This document shows positions 17,116 to 25,735 of a stretch of 64,000 nucleotides of DNA, in pieces. A program made the position numbers and the translations under genes. Location: positions 124,001 to 188,000 of the forward strand of contig NZ_SROX01000006.1 in the NCBI RefSeq assembly GCF_013141915.1, written 5' to 3'. The notes beneath the pieces are model-generated. The model did not search any database. It saw only the letters and a list, made by a program, of their open reading frames with translations, and was not told where the DNA came from. Positions within the stretch are counted from its first letter, which is position 1, and every line of letters starts with the position of its first letter. Origin of the DNA: Cupriavidus necator (GTDB taxonomy: Bacteria; Pseudomonadota; Gammaproteobacteria; Burkholderiales; Burkholderiaceae).

Positions 17116-18462
17116 TCACGGTACGGCCCTGCGGCATAGCCCTTGCGTCTCGACATAACGCGCCGCCGCCAGCGCCAGGCTTTCCAGCCACGGCGCCGCC
17201 ACGATCTGGACGCCCACGGGCATGCCTTCCCCCGCACAAGGCGCGGCCACCACGGGCAGGCCCGCCAGCGACAACGGCCGCGTCATATGGCCAGCATCGG
17301 CACGCGGCCGGTAGATGCGTCCGGCGCCCTCGACGCACTCGGCGCCGATCGGCGTTGCCGCATAGGGCGTCGCAGGGGCCAGCAGCAGGTCGACCTCGTC
17401 GAACAGCGCCAGCAGCCGCTGCCGCCACGCCGCCTGGTACTGGCGCGCGGTGTCGTACCAGTCGCGCGGCAGCGCCAGTCCGGCCAGGATGCGCTGGCGC
17501 ACAAACGCGCTGTAGCCGCCATGGCGCGTCGCGAACCCCATGCGCTGGTGGTTGCGTCCGACTTCATAGGCGGAGATCACCGACGCCGCATCGCGCGCGG
17601 CATCGGCTTCGGGCAGGTCAATGGTGCGCACCGCGCCAAAGGCCGACGCCACGCGCAGCACGGCGGCCTGCACCGCGGGCTCGGCAAAATCAGCAAAGCC
17701 GCGGCCTAGCACGCCAACGCGCAGCGTCGCGACCGCGCGGCCTTGCGTTTCGCCAGGCATGTCCACGCCGAGCAGGGCCGCATAGGCCAGCGCGAGGTCG
17801 CCCGCGGTACCCGCCATCGGGCCGACCGTATCCAGGCTTTGCGCATACGGCACGCATCCCGCCAACGACAGCCGGCCGGTGGTCGGGCGCAGCCCCCAGA
17901 TGCCGCAGAAAGCGGCCGGGGCGCGGATCGATCCGTTGGTGTCCGAGCCCAGCCCGAACGGCACCACCCCGGCCGCCACCAGTGCCGCGGTGCCCGCCGA
18001 CGAACCGCCGGTGATGCGCGACGGGTCGAGCGGGTTGCTCACCGGGCCGCCGATCACGTTCTCGCCGGTGGCGCCGCACGCGTATTCGTCCATCGCCGCC
18101 AGCGCCACCGGCACCGCGCCCGCGGCCACCAGCGCCTCGACGGTATCCGCGTGGCGCGCAGCCGGCGGCGCCTGCGCGCGCGCCGCGGCGCCGGCCAGGG
18201 TGGCGTGGCCGCGCACGTCCAGCAGGTTCTTCACCACGAACGGCACGCCGGCCAGCGGCGGCAGCGGCCGGCCCTGCGCGCGCTGGTGGTCCAGCGCGGC
18301 GGCCTGCGCCAGCGCGCTGTGCGCTAGCAGGGCCGAGCAGGCATTGAGCGGCGCGGCGGCTTCGGCGCGCTGCAAGGCGTCTCGCACCACGGCAACGGCA
18401 GGCCGCACGCCGTCGCGCACTTGTGCCGCCATGGCAGCGGCGGTCAGCGTGTCAGTGGTCAT
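17116..18462 (-). CDS. Amidase-signature hydrolase, AtzE-like
   Basis: The 448-residue enzyme carries the full amidase-signature triad: Lys78 (GVPFVVKNLLD), cis-Ser154 in TGGSSAGTAAL, and nucleophile Ser178 in GSDTNGSIRAPAAFCG. The sequence resembles AtzE-type carboxybiuret hydrolases and GatA-like amidases, which need a small helical partner. Such a partner gene overlaps its start by 11 nt, which supports this call. The amide substrate is unknown; the MFS carrier earlier in the operon is the likely importer. The stop codon is only 6 bp from operator C of the next operon. Confidence 0.88.
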   Translation of the reverse strand: MTTDTLTAAAMAAQVRDGVRPAVAVVRDALQRAEAAAPLNACSALLAHSALAQAAALDHQRAQGRPLPPLAGVPFVVKNLLDVRGHATLAGAAARAQAPPAARHADTVEALVAAGAVPVALAAMDEYACGATGENVIGGPVSNPLDPSRITGGSSAGTAALVAAGVVPFGLGSDTNGSIRAPAAFCGIWGLRPTTGRLSLAGCVPYAQSLDTVGPMAGTAGDLALAYAALLGVDMPGETQGRAVATLRVGVLGRGFADFAEPAVQAAVLRVASAFGAVRTIDLPEADAARDAASVISAYEVGRNHQRMGFATRHGGYSAFVRQRILAGLALPRDWYDTARQYQAAWRQRLLALFDEVDLLLAPATPYAATPIGAECVEGAGRIYRPRADAGHMTRPLSLAGLPVVAAPCAGEGMPVGVQIVAAPWLESLALAAARYVETQGLCRRAVP

Positions 18463-18631
18463 GCTTGCCCTCCCCTTGCGCCAGCGCCTGGCGCAAGCTG
18501 GACACCATGACCGCCATGCCGGCCAGCAGCGCGGCGGCCTGCTCGCAATCCTGCTGCGCGACCGGCGCCTGCAGCTGTGCGGCGGCTTGCGCTACCAGGC
18601 CAGCGGGATCCTCGCCACGTGCTTGCACCAT
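18452..18631 (-). CDS. Small AtzG/DUF4089-like partner subunit of the amidase
   Basis: This short gene encodes 59 residues from an ATG at 18631 to a TGA at 18454-18452. It starts 3 bp after the MFS stop codon and overlaps the amidase ATG (ATGACCACTGA), so the three genes look translationally coupled. The protein is almost all alpha-helical in composition, with two Ala/Gln/Leu-rich helices (LVAQAAAQLQAPV and QAAALLAGMAVMVSSLRQAL). Small helical proteins of this size wrap around GatA-like amidases: GatC with GatA, AtzG with AtzE. Assignment rests on position, size and helix pattern, as the sequence itself is too short for certainty. Confidence 0.65.
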   Translation of the reverse strand: MVQARGEDPAGLVAQAAAQLQAPVAQQDCEQAAALLAGMAVMVSSLRQALAQGEGKHDH

Positions 18632-18634
18632 GGC

Positions 18635-19960
18635 TCAGTTCCGCGATTGCATCAGCTGGCGCGGAATCGCCAGGATCAGCACCGCCGCGGCCAGCATCAG
18701 CCCGGCCAGCGCCAGCACGCCCAGCGAGATGCTGCCCGTGCTCTGCTTGATGCCGCCCATCAGCACCGGGCCGATCAGGCCGGCCAGGCTGGCCGCGCTG
18801 TTGATCATGGCGATGCCGCCTGCCGCCGCAGTGCCGGCCAGCACGCGGCCCGGCAGGCTCCAGAACATCGACAGCGTGGCCATCAGCCCGGAAATGCCGA
18901 TGGTCAGGAACACCATTGCCAGCACCGTGTCGTGCGGGAACAGCGTGCTGGCCCACATGCCCGCGGCTGCCACCAGCAGCGGCAGCGCGGCGTGCAGGCG
19001 GCGCTCGCCGGTCCGCTCGGCGTGCGCGGCATTGACGTTCATCGCCACGCAGGCGACCGCATACGGAATCGCCGTCAGCATGGCGATCTCCAGCGGCGAC
19101 GACATCCCGGTCGACTGGATGATGGTGGGCAGCCAGAACACCAGCCCGTAGTTGCCGATATTGAACAGCAGGCAGATCGCCATCAGCACCCACAGGATCG
19201 GTGATTTGAGCGCGGCAATAAAGCGGGTGTTCTTCTTCGCATTCTCGGTGCCGAGCGTGCGGGTGATGGCGGCGGCCTCGGCCGGCGTCAGCCAGGGCGC
19301 GCTCTCCGGCGCTTCCGGCAGCATGCGCAACAGCAGCAGGCCAAGCACGATGGCGGGCAGCGCCTCGATCAGGAACATCCATTGCCAGCCATCGAGCCCA
19401 TGCAGGTCGTGCGTGGCCGACATCAGCGCGCCGGAAAGCGGCCCGCCCAGCACCATGCCCAGCGGCATCGCCAGGAACAGGAGCGACATGATGCGCGACT
19501 GGCGGTCCGCCGGGTACCACTTGTTCAGGTACATCACCGCGGCCGGGAAGAAGCCGGCCTCGGTCACGCCCAGCAGGAAGCGCGCGACGTAGAACTCCAC
19601 CGGCGTGGCCACCAACATGGTCGCCGCCGAGACCAACCCCCACAGGATCATGATCGCCGCCATGCAGCGGCGCATGCCGAAGCGGTAGATCAGCAGGCTG
19701 CCCGGCACCTGGCAGAGCATGTAGCCCCAGAAGAAGATGCCCGCGCCCAGCCCGTAGACCACGTCGCTGAGCCCCAGCGCCTGCTGCATCTGCAGCTTGG
19801 CGAAGCCCACGTTGACCCGGTCAAGGTAGCTGAAGAAGTAGCACAGCACGATGAACGGCACGATGCGGCGCGTGACCTTGGCAAACGCCGTGTCGGCGGC
19901 GTCCGGCAGCGCGCCGGCGTGGCCCGGCGATTGGGGCATGGCTGGCTTGGCCAGGGACAT
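18635..19960 (-). CDS. MFS transporter, anion:cation symporter type
   Basis: This 441-residue, 12-segment inner-membrane carrier has the features of the ACS family: YFFSYLDRVNVGFAKLQM in TM1, the GAGIFFWGYMLCQVPG segment, the loop motif RFGMRRCM, and GVTEAGFFPAAVMYLNKWYP. Relatives import organic anions such as tartrate, glucarate, phthalate or hydroxy acids. The start at 19960 has an AGGAGG site 7 nt upstream; the frame continues 57 residues further but through the operator and promoter. It leads an operon with the AtzG-like and AtzE-like genes, so it probably imports their amide substrate. Confidence 0.88.
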   Translation of the reverse strand: MSLAKPAMPQSPGHAGALPDAADTAFAKVTRRIVPFIVLCYFFSYLDRVNVGFAKLQMQQALGLSDVVYGLGAGIFFWGYMLCQVPGSLLIYRFGMRRCMAAIMILWGLVSAATMLVATPVEFYVARFLLGVTEAGFFPAAVMYLNKWYPADRQSRIMSLLFLAMPLGMVLGGPLSGALMSATHDLHGLDGWQWMFLIEALPAIVLGLLLLRMLPEAPESAPWLTPAEAAAITRTLGTENAKKNTRFIAALKSPILWVLMAICLLFNIGNYGLVFWLPTIIQSTGMSSPLEIAMLTAIPYAVACVAMNVNAAHAERTGERRLHAALPLLVAAAGMWASTLFPHDTVLAMVFLTIGISGLMATLSMFWSLPGRVLAGTAAAGGIAMINSAASLAGLIGPVLMGGIKQSTGSISLGVLALAGLMLAAAVLILAIPRQLMQSRN

Positions 19961-20011
19961 GATGGACCTCCTCCTTGTACAGGCGCCGGGGGTCGGGCGC
20001 CAGGAGATGCC

Positions 20012-20040
20012 ATCATAGCCGAGCATGAAACAAATGTTCC
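20012..20040 (-). promoter_or_regulatory. Promoter region and candidate operator B of the MFS/amidase operon
   Basis: GAAACAAATGTTCC (20027-20040) matches the same palindrome as operators A and C. On the minus strand a TATGAT (20017-20012) forms a good -10, so the operator would cover the -35 area, as at the Bug promoter. It lies about 74 bp before the MFS start. A further half-site, GAAACAAACGATAT, begins at 20056. Confidence 0.5.
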
Positions 20041-20154
20041 AGTATGGTTTACTCTGAAACAAACGATATATCCATGGCGCCATGTGACGGAGGCAGCAAC
20101 AAGAGAAATGCGCGGCAGCGTTTGCCGCCAAGGATCAGTAAAACATCAGGACTC

Positions 20155-20216
20155 GCAACCTTTTGGTTGCGTTTCCGGGTGCGGGCCCCTAACATGCAAC
20201 CATCGCGTTGCATGTT
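20155..20216 (+). promoter_or_regulatory. Promoter with two inverted-repeat operators for the SRPBCC-ArsR pair
   Basis: TTGCGT (20167-20172), a 17-nt spacer and TAACAT (20190-20195) form a good promoter. Operator 1 is GCAACC-TTTT-GGTTGC (20155-20170), ending in the -35. Operator 2 is AACATGCAAC-N6-GTTGCATGTT (20191-20216), starting in the -10. Both share a GCAACC/GTTGC core, and their centres are 41 bp apart, about four helical turns. The ArsR-family product of the operon is the obvious candidate to bind them. Confidence 0.6.
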
Positions 20217-20241
20217 GAAACCCCGTACAAGGAGACCGGAC

Positions 20242-20706
20242 ATGGCTTCATCCACCGACCGCATCGAACGCAGCATCCTGCTGGCCGCCCCGATCCAGCG
20301 CGTCTGGCACGCGCTGGCCGATGCCGAGACCTTCGGCAGCTGGTTTGGCGTGAAATTCGACGGCGCGACCTTCGCCCCAGGTCAGCGCGCCGTGGGCAGC
20401 GTCACCTACCCCGGCTATGAGTACCTGAAGTTCGACGTGGTGATCGAACGCATGGAGCCGCCGCGGCTGCTGTCCTGGCGCTGGCATCCGGCGCCGGTGG
20501 AGCGTGGCCGCGACTATTCGGCCGAGCCGCCGACGCTGGTGGTCTTCGAACTGACGGAAAGCGCGGGCGGCACGCTGCTGAGCGTGGTCGAATCCGGCTT
20601 CGACCAGATCCCGCCGGAACGCCGCATGGAAGCCTTCCGCATGAACAGTGGCGGCTGGGATGGCCAGATGGAAAACCTACGCAAGCATGTCGGCGCCGCG
20701 GCCTGA
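20242..20706 (+). CDS. SRPBCC/AHSA1-domain protein
   Basis: The 154-residue soluble protein has the START-like helix-grip fold of the AHSA1 group: an N-terminal strand RSILLAAPIQRVWHALAD, the segment FGSWFGVKFDGATF, and a long C-terminal helix ending MENLRKHV. Such proteins bind hydrophobic ligands in a deep cavity; the ligand here is unknown. AAGGAG stands 7 nt before the start. It is followed by an overlapping ArsR-family gene. This pairing is common and suggests that the regulator responds to the same compound. Confidence 0.88.
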   Translation: MASSTDRIERSILLAAPIQRVWHALADAETFGSWFGVKFDGATFAPGQRAVGSVTYPGYEYLKFDVVIERMEPPRLLSWRWHPAPVERGRDYSAEPPTLVVFELTESAGGTLLSVVESGFDQIPPERRMEAFRMNSGGWDGQMENLRKHVGAAA

Positions 20707-21043
20707 GTCCTCGCCCGCGCTGGGCCTGCAGGACACCGCCGCGGTATTTGCCGCGCTCGGCGACGAAACCCGGCTGCGGCTGGTGGCGGCGCTGTGCGCC
20801 GGCGGCGCGATGTCGATCGCGCAGCTGACGGCAGGCAGCGCCATGACGCGGCAGGCGGTGACCAAGCACCTGCAGGTGCTGGCGCAGGCCGGGCTGGTGC
20901 ATGACAGCCGCGCCGGGCGCGAGCGGCTGTGGCAATTCGAGCCCGGCCAGCTGGAAGCCGCGCGCCGGTCGCTCGAAGCGATCGGGCGGCAGTGGGAGTT
21001 TGCGCTGGGCAAGCTGAAGCTGGCGGTGGAGGGCAGTCACTAG
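20687..21043 (+). CDS. ArsR-family winged-helix repressor
   Basis: This 118-residue DNA-binding protein starts 20 bp before the end of the SRPBCC gene, so translation is coupled. The winged helix is clear: FAALGDETRLRLVAALCAGG, then the recognition helix region TRQAVTKHLQVLAQAGLV and the wing HDSRAGRERLWQFE. The metal-binding CVC motif of arsenic- or cadmium-sensing members is absent. It therefore belongs to the metal-independent ArsR type that accompanies SRPBCC or other small-ligand proteins. It probably represses its own operon through the two inverted repeats at 20155-20216. Confidence 0.9.
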   Translation: MSAPRPESSPALGLQDTAAVFAALGDETRLRLVAALCAGGAMSIAQLTAGSAMTRQAVTKHLQVLAQAGLVHDSRAGRERLWQFEPGQLEAARRSLEAIGRQWEFALGKLKLAVEGSH

Positions 21044-21065
21044 CGACCACCTCGATCGCGCCGCC

Positions 21066-21106
21066 GGCTTGCTCCCTTCGCCCGCTTGCGGGAGAGGGGC
21101 AAACCC
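21066..21106 (+). repeat. Dispersed palindromic repeat, copy 2
   Basis: GGCTTGCTCCCTTCGCCCGC followed by TTGCGGGAGAGGGGCAAACC. This copy is itself a long imperfect palindrome, with GGCTTGC at one end and GCAAACC at the other. It lies between the ArsR gene and the ABC export operon. Confidence 0.7.
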
Positions 21107-21197
21107 GAGGACGTTGACTACCCTCGCAAGCAACGAAACCCTTCTCCATCACCGCTATACTGACAGCCCCGCCCATTCCAGCGAGAGGAAGCGCGCA

Positions 21198-22412
21198 GTG
21201 GCTGACCACGACCTGTCCAGGCTCAAGATCGACCGGCAAGCCGCCGCGGCCGGCGCCCGTATCCACCCGCGGCGCAGGTGGCTGCGCTACGCGGCCATCG
21301 CGGTGGTGCTGCTCGCCCTGGCCGGCATTGCCATCCGGCTGCTCGGCCCGCGGCCGGTGCAGACCGCCACCGTTACCTCCGCCTACCCCACGCAGAACTT
21401 CACGCTGCTGAACGCCACCGGCTATGTCGTGCCGCAGCGCAAGGCGGCGGTCGCCTCGAAGGCGCAGGGCCGGCTGGAATGGCTGGGCGTGCTGGAAGGC
21501 TCGCGCGTGAAGAAGGACGAAGTCATCGCGCGGCTGGAAAGCAAGGACGTTGCCGCCTCGTTCGCGCAGGCGCAGGCGCAGGTTCAGGTGGCGCAGGCCA
21601 ACCTGGCGCTGCAGCAGGCCGAGCTCAAGGACGCCGAGGTTAACCTGCGCCGCTCCAAAGTGCTGATCGTGCCGAACGCGATCTCGCGCACCCAGTACGA
21701 CGCCGACGTGGCGCGCTTCGACAAGGCGCGGGCGTCGGTGAACAGCTCGCGCGCGTCGGTGGTGTCGGCGCAGGCCAATGCGCGCGCGGCCGAGGTGGCG
21801 GTCGAACAGACCGTGGTGCGCGCGCCGTTCGACGGCGTGGTGCTGGTCAAGCATGCCAACGTGGGCGACAACATCACGCCCTTCTCCGCCGCCGCCGACA
21901 CCAAGGGCGCGATCGTCACCATCGCCGACATGGAAACGCTGGAAGTCGAGGCCGATGTCGCCGAATCCAATATCGCCAGGATCCGCGTCGACCAGCCCTG
22001 CGAGCTGCTGCTCGACGCCCTGCCCGGCCTGCGGCTGGCCGGGCAGGTAGCGCGCATCGTGCCGACGGTAGACCGCTCCAAGGCCACCGTGCTGGTCAAG
22101 GTGCGCTTTGTCGATCGCGATGCGCGCGTGCTGCCCGACATGAGCGCCAAGATTGCGTTCCTGTCGCGCGCGGCCACCGCGCAGGACCGCCAGCCGGTGG
22201 TCGCGGTGCAGCCGGCCGCCGTGGCCACGCGCGACGGGCGCCACGTGGTCTACGTGGTCAGGGACGGCAAGGCGCACGAGATGACGGTCAGGACCGGCGA
22301 CAAGCTGGGCGAACTGATCGCCGTGCAGGGGGTCAAGCCAGGCGACGTGGTCGTGCTGTCGCCCGGCGACCGGATCGGCGACGGCAGCCGGGTCACGACG
22401 GCCAAGCCATGA
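21198..22412 (+). CDS. Periplasmic adaptor (HlyD/MacA family) of an ABC export system
   Basis: This 404-residue membrane-fusion protein links the inner-membrane ABC pump to the periplasm. One membrane anchor (about residues 33-53, WLRYAAIAVVLLALAGIAIR) is followed by the barrel-sandwich half-motif (TGYVVPQRKAAVASKAQGRL), a long coiled-coil hairpin (FAQAQAQVQVAQANLALQQA and following), the second lipoyl half (VVRAPFDGVVLVK) and beta-barrel domains. I choose the GTG at 21198, which has AGAGGAAG upstream. The open frame starts earlier, inside the repeat element, with unlikely sequence. It leads an operon with one ATPase and two FtsX-like permeases; no outer-membrane factor is adjacent. Confidence 0.9.
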   Translation: MADHDLSRLKIDRQAAAAGARIHPRRRWLRYAAIAVVLLALAGIAIRLLGPRPVQTATVTSAYPTQNFTLLNATGYVVPQRKAAVASKAQGRLEWLGVLEGSRVKKDEVIARLESKDVAASFAQAQAQVQVAQANLALQQAELKDAEVNLRRSKVLIVPNAISRTQYDADVARFDKARASVNSSRASVVSAQANARAAEVAVEQTVVRAPFDGVVLVKHANVGDNITPFSAAADTKGAIVTIADMETLEVEADVAESNIARIRVDQPCELLLDALPGLRLAGQVARIVPTVDRSKATVLVKVRFVDRDARVLPDMSAKIAFLSRAATAQDRQPVVAVQPAAVATRDGRHVVYVVRDGKAHEMTVRTGDKLGELIAVQGVKPGDVVVLSPGDRIGDGSRVTTAKP

Positions 22413-22422
22413 TGAGGCCCGC

Positions 22423-23115
<693 letters not shown>

Positions 23116-23127
23116 CCTCCATCACCC

Positions 23128-24282
23128 ATGTACGCGCTCAAGCTGATCGCCCGCAATGCGCTGCGGCACAAGCTGCGCACCGCGCTGACGGTGTTCGGGC
23201 TGGTGATCGCGGTGCTCGCCTTCGGGCTGTTGCAGACGGTGATCGATGCCTGGTATGCGGGCGCGTCGGCCGCCTCCAGCGCGCGGCTGGTCACGCGCAA
23301 CGCGATCTCGCTGGTGTTCCCGCTGCCGCTCAGCTACGAAAGCCGCATCAAGGGCATCGACGGCGTGACGCAGGTGGCCCGCTCCAACTGGTTCGGCGGC
23401 ACCTATCGCGATCCCAAGAATTTCTTCGCGCAGTTCGCCGTCTCCGACAACTACCTGGACCTCTACCCCGAATTCATCGTGCCGGCGGCGCAACGCGCCG
23501 ACTACCAGCGCGACCGCAAGGGCGCGCTGGTGGGGCGCCAGCTGGCCGACCAGTTCGGCTTCAAGGTCGGCGACGTGATCCCGATCAAGGGCACCATCTA
23601 CCCCGGCACCTGGGAGTTCGTGGTGCGCGGCATCATGGACGGGCGCGACGAGAGCACCATCACGCGCCAGATGGTGTTCCACTGGGAATACCTGAACGAG
23701 ACCGTGCGCAAGCGCACCCCGCGCCAGGCCGACCAGGTCGGCGTCTACGTGGTGGGCGTGGACAACCCCGACAACACCGCGGCGATCTCGCGCCAGGTCG
23801 ACGGCGTGTTCCGCAATTCGCTGGCCGAAACCCTGACTGAAACCGAGCAGGCCTTCCAGCTGGGCTTCGTCGCCATGTCCAACCAGATCATCGCGGCGAT
23901 CCGCGTGGTGTCCTATGTGGTGATCGTGATCATCATGGCGGTGATGGCCAACGCCATGGCGATGAGCGCGCGCGAGCGCACCGTGGAATACGCCACGCTC
24001 AAGGCGCTGGGCTTCGGCCCCGGCTTCCTGGCGCTGCTGGTGTTCGGCGAATCGCTGGCGCTGTGCGTGGTGGGCGGCGCGCTCGGCATGCTGGCCACGC
24101 CGCCGATGGCCAGCGCCTTCAAGCAGGCGGTGGGCGGCGTGTTCCCGGTGTTCACGGTCTCGCCGCAGACCATGCAATTGCAGGCGGCGTGCGCGCTGGC
24201 GGTGGGGGTCTTTGCCGGCATCGTGCCGGCGGTGCAGGCGGCGCGCGTGCGCATCGTCGAGGGCCTGCGAGCCATCGGCTAG
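23128..24282 (+). CDS. ABC transporter permease 1, FtsX/MacB-like
   Basis: The 384-residue membrane protein has the four-segment layout of type VII ABC permeases. The first membrane helix (about residues 15-38) is followed by a large periplasmic MacB-PCD-like domain, then three helices in the FtsX domain (from about residue 250, [18 protein letters not shown]). The motif [18 protein letters not shown], just after the second helix, is the usual coupling element. It pairs with the second permease, 15 bp downstream, to form a heterodimer around one ATPase dimer. The substrate is unknown. Confidence 0.9.
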   Translation: MYALKLIARNALRHKLRTALTVFGLVIAVLAFGLLQTVIDAWYAGASAASSARLVTRNAISLVFPLPLSYESRIKGIDGVTQVARSNWFGGTYRDPKNFFAQFAVSDNYLDLYPEFIVPAAQRADYQRDRKGALVGRQLADQFGFKVGDVIPIKGTIYPGTWEFVVRGIMDGRDESTITRQMVFHWEYLNETVRKRTPRQADQVGVYVVGVDNPDNTAAISRQVDGVFRNSLAETLTETEQAFQLGFVAMSNQIIAAIRVVSYVVIVIIMAVMANAMAMSARERTVEYATLKALGFGPGFLALLVFGESLALCVVGGALGMLATPPMASAFKQAVGGVFPVFTVSPQTMQLQAACALAVGVFAGIVPAVQAARVRIVEGLRAIG

Positions 24283-24297
24283 CGCAAGGAGACTGCC

Positions 24298-25464
24298 GTG
24301 GCCATCCCCTTGACCTATATCGCGCGCAACCTGTGGGCGCGGCGCCTGACCACCGCGCTGACCGCGGCCGGGCTGGCGCTGGTGGTGTTTGTCTTCGCCA
24401 CCATGCTGATGCTCGACGCCGGCCTGAAGAAGACCCTGGTCACCACCGGCGAGCACGATAACGTGGTCGTGATCCGCAAGGGCGCCGAGACCGAGATCCA
24501 GAGCGCGGTCAACCGCGACCAGGCCAGCATCATCGAGATGCACCCGGCCGTGGCCCTGAGCGGCGCCGGCCGGCCGCTGGCCTCGCGCGAGGCGGTGGTG
24601 CTGATCTCGCTGACCAAGGCCAGCACCGGCCAGCCGTCCAACGTGGTGATCCGCGGCATCTCGCCGGCCGGCATGGACTTGCGCCCGCAGGTGCGGCTGC
24701 TGGCGGGGCGCATGTTCCGGCCGGGCTCGTCCGAGATCATCGTCGGCAGCAGCATCGCCGGCGGCTTTGCCGGCGTGCAGATCGGCGAGCACCTGCGCTT
24801 TGCGCAGCGCGACTGGACCGTGGTCGGCCACTTCGACGCCGGTGGCAGCGGCTTCGACTCCGAGATCTGGGGCGACGTGGACCAGTTGATGCAATCGTTC
24901 CGGCGCAACGCGTACTCGTCGATGGTGGTCAGGCTGGCCGATTCCGCGCTGTTCGAACGCTTTCGCGCCGATATCGACGTCGATCCGCGACTCGCCGACG
25001 AAGCCAAGCGCGAGCAGGCGTTCTACAGCGACCAGTCCAAGGCCCTGTCCGGCTTTATCAACATCCTGGGCTTCACGCTGTCCACCATCTTCTCGATCGC
25101 GGCGATGATCGGCGCCATGATCACCATGTATGCCTCGGTGGCCAACCGCGTGGCGGAGATCGGCACGCTGCGCGCGCTGGGCTTCCAGCGTGCCAGCGTG
25201 CTGGCCGCCTTCCTGGCCGAAGCGGGGCTGCTGGGCCTGGTCGGCGGCGCGGCGGGCCTGGCCTGCGCGGCGCTGATGCAGTTCGCGTCGTTCTCGACCA
25301 CCAACTTCCAGACCTTTGCCGACCTGTCGTTCCGCTTCATCCTGACCCCGGCCATTGCGCTGCAGACGCTGGCGTTTTCGATGGCGATGGGGCTGGTCGG
25401 GGGATTCCTGCCGGCCGTGCGGGCGGCGCGGATGAATATCGTGGACGCGCTGCGGGCGCGTTGA
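24298..25464 (+). CDS. ABC transporter permease 2, FtsX/MacB-like
   Basis: The 388-residue partner permease starts with GTG at 24298 behind AAGGAG. It has the same four-helix plan as permease 1: first helix at about 17-38, a periplasmic domain with GMDLRPQVRLLAGRMF, and the FtsX domain with FSIAAMIGAMITMYASVANR. The element VANRVAEIGTLRALGFQRAS corresponds to the coupling motif of permease 1. The two permeases are clearly related but well diverged, so this is an old duplication. Two palindromic repeats follow the gene and may stabilise the transcript end. Confidence 0.9.
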   Translation: MAIPLTYIARNLWARRLTTALTAAGLALVVFVFATMLMLDAGLKKTLVTTGEHDNVVVIRKGAETEIQSAVNRDQASIIEMHPAVALSGAGRPLASREAVVLISLTKASTGQPSNVVIRGISPAGMDLRPQVRLLAGRMFRPGSSEIIVGSSIAGGFAGVQIGEHLRFAQRDWTVVGHFDAGGSGFDSEIWGDVDQLMQSFRRNAYSSMVVRLADSALFERFRADIDVDPRLADEAKREQAFYSDQSKALSGFINILGFTLSTIFSIAAMIGAMITMYASVANRVAEIGTLRALGFQRASVLAAFLAEAGLLGLVGGAAGLACAALMQFASFSTTNFQTFADLSFRFILTPAIALQTLAFSMAMGLVGGFLPAVRAARMNIVDALRAR

Positions 25465-25482
25465 ACGATGCGCACTCCTGCC

Positions 25483-25525
25483 GGTTTGCTCCCCTCTTCC
25501 GCTTGCGTGAGAGGCAGGGGGTGAG
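25483..25525 (+). repeat. Dispersed palindromic repeat, copy 3
   Basis: GGTTTGCTCCCCTCTTCCGC followed by TTGCGTGAGAGGCAGGGGGTGAG, 18 bp after the permease 2 stop. It has the same orientation as copy 2 and is inverted relative to copy 1. Confidence 0.75.
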
Positions 25526-25600
25526 GGCAGGCGCTTCCACGACGGTGAGGTCCTGAAACACCATTGGCCCGGTTTGATGAGACTGCCAGCTAGACCACCC

Positions 25601-25636
25601 CTCACCCCGGCCCTCACCCCATGAGGGGAGAGCGAG
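25601..25636 (-). repeat. Dispersed palindromic repeat, copy 4 (variant)
   Basis: CTCACCCCGGCCCTCACCCC followed by ATGAGGGGAGAGCGAG. It keeps the CTCACCCC arm and a GAGGGGAGAG arm of the family and faces copy 3, so the two form a BIME-like pair in the 271-bp gap before gltS. Confidence 0.55.
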
Positions 25637-25735
25637 TAACCTTAGCCATTGCGTGGGGCATCCTTTCCTTGCCTTCTCCCCGACCGCCGACTACAACCCG
25701 TAGTGATGCATGCGACTCGTCAGGACGCCCCCCCG

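Noticed and set aside
23122-25617. An 831-codon open frame antisense to the two ABC permeases
   Set aside because: Low-complexity Arg/His/Ala-rich product, no ribosome site, fully explained by the GC-rich third positions of the real genes.
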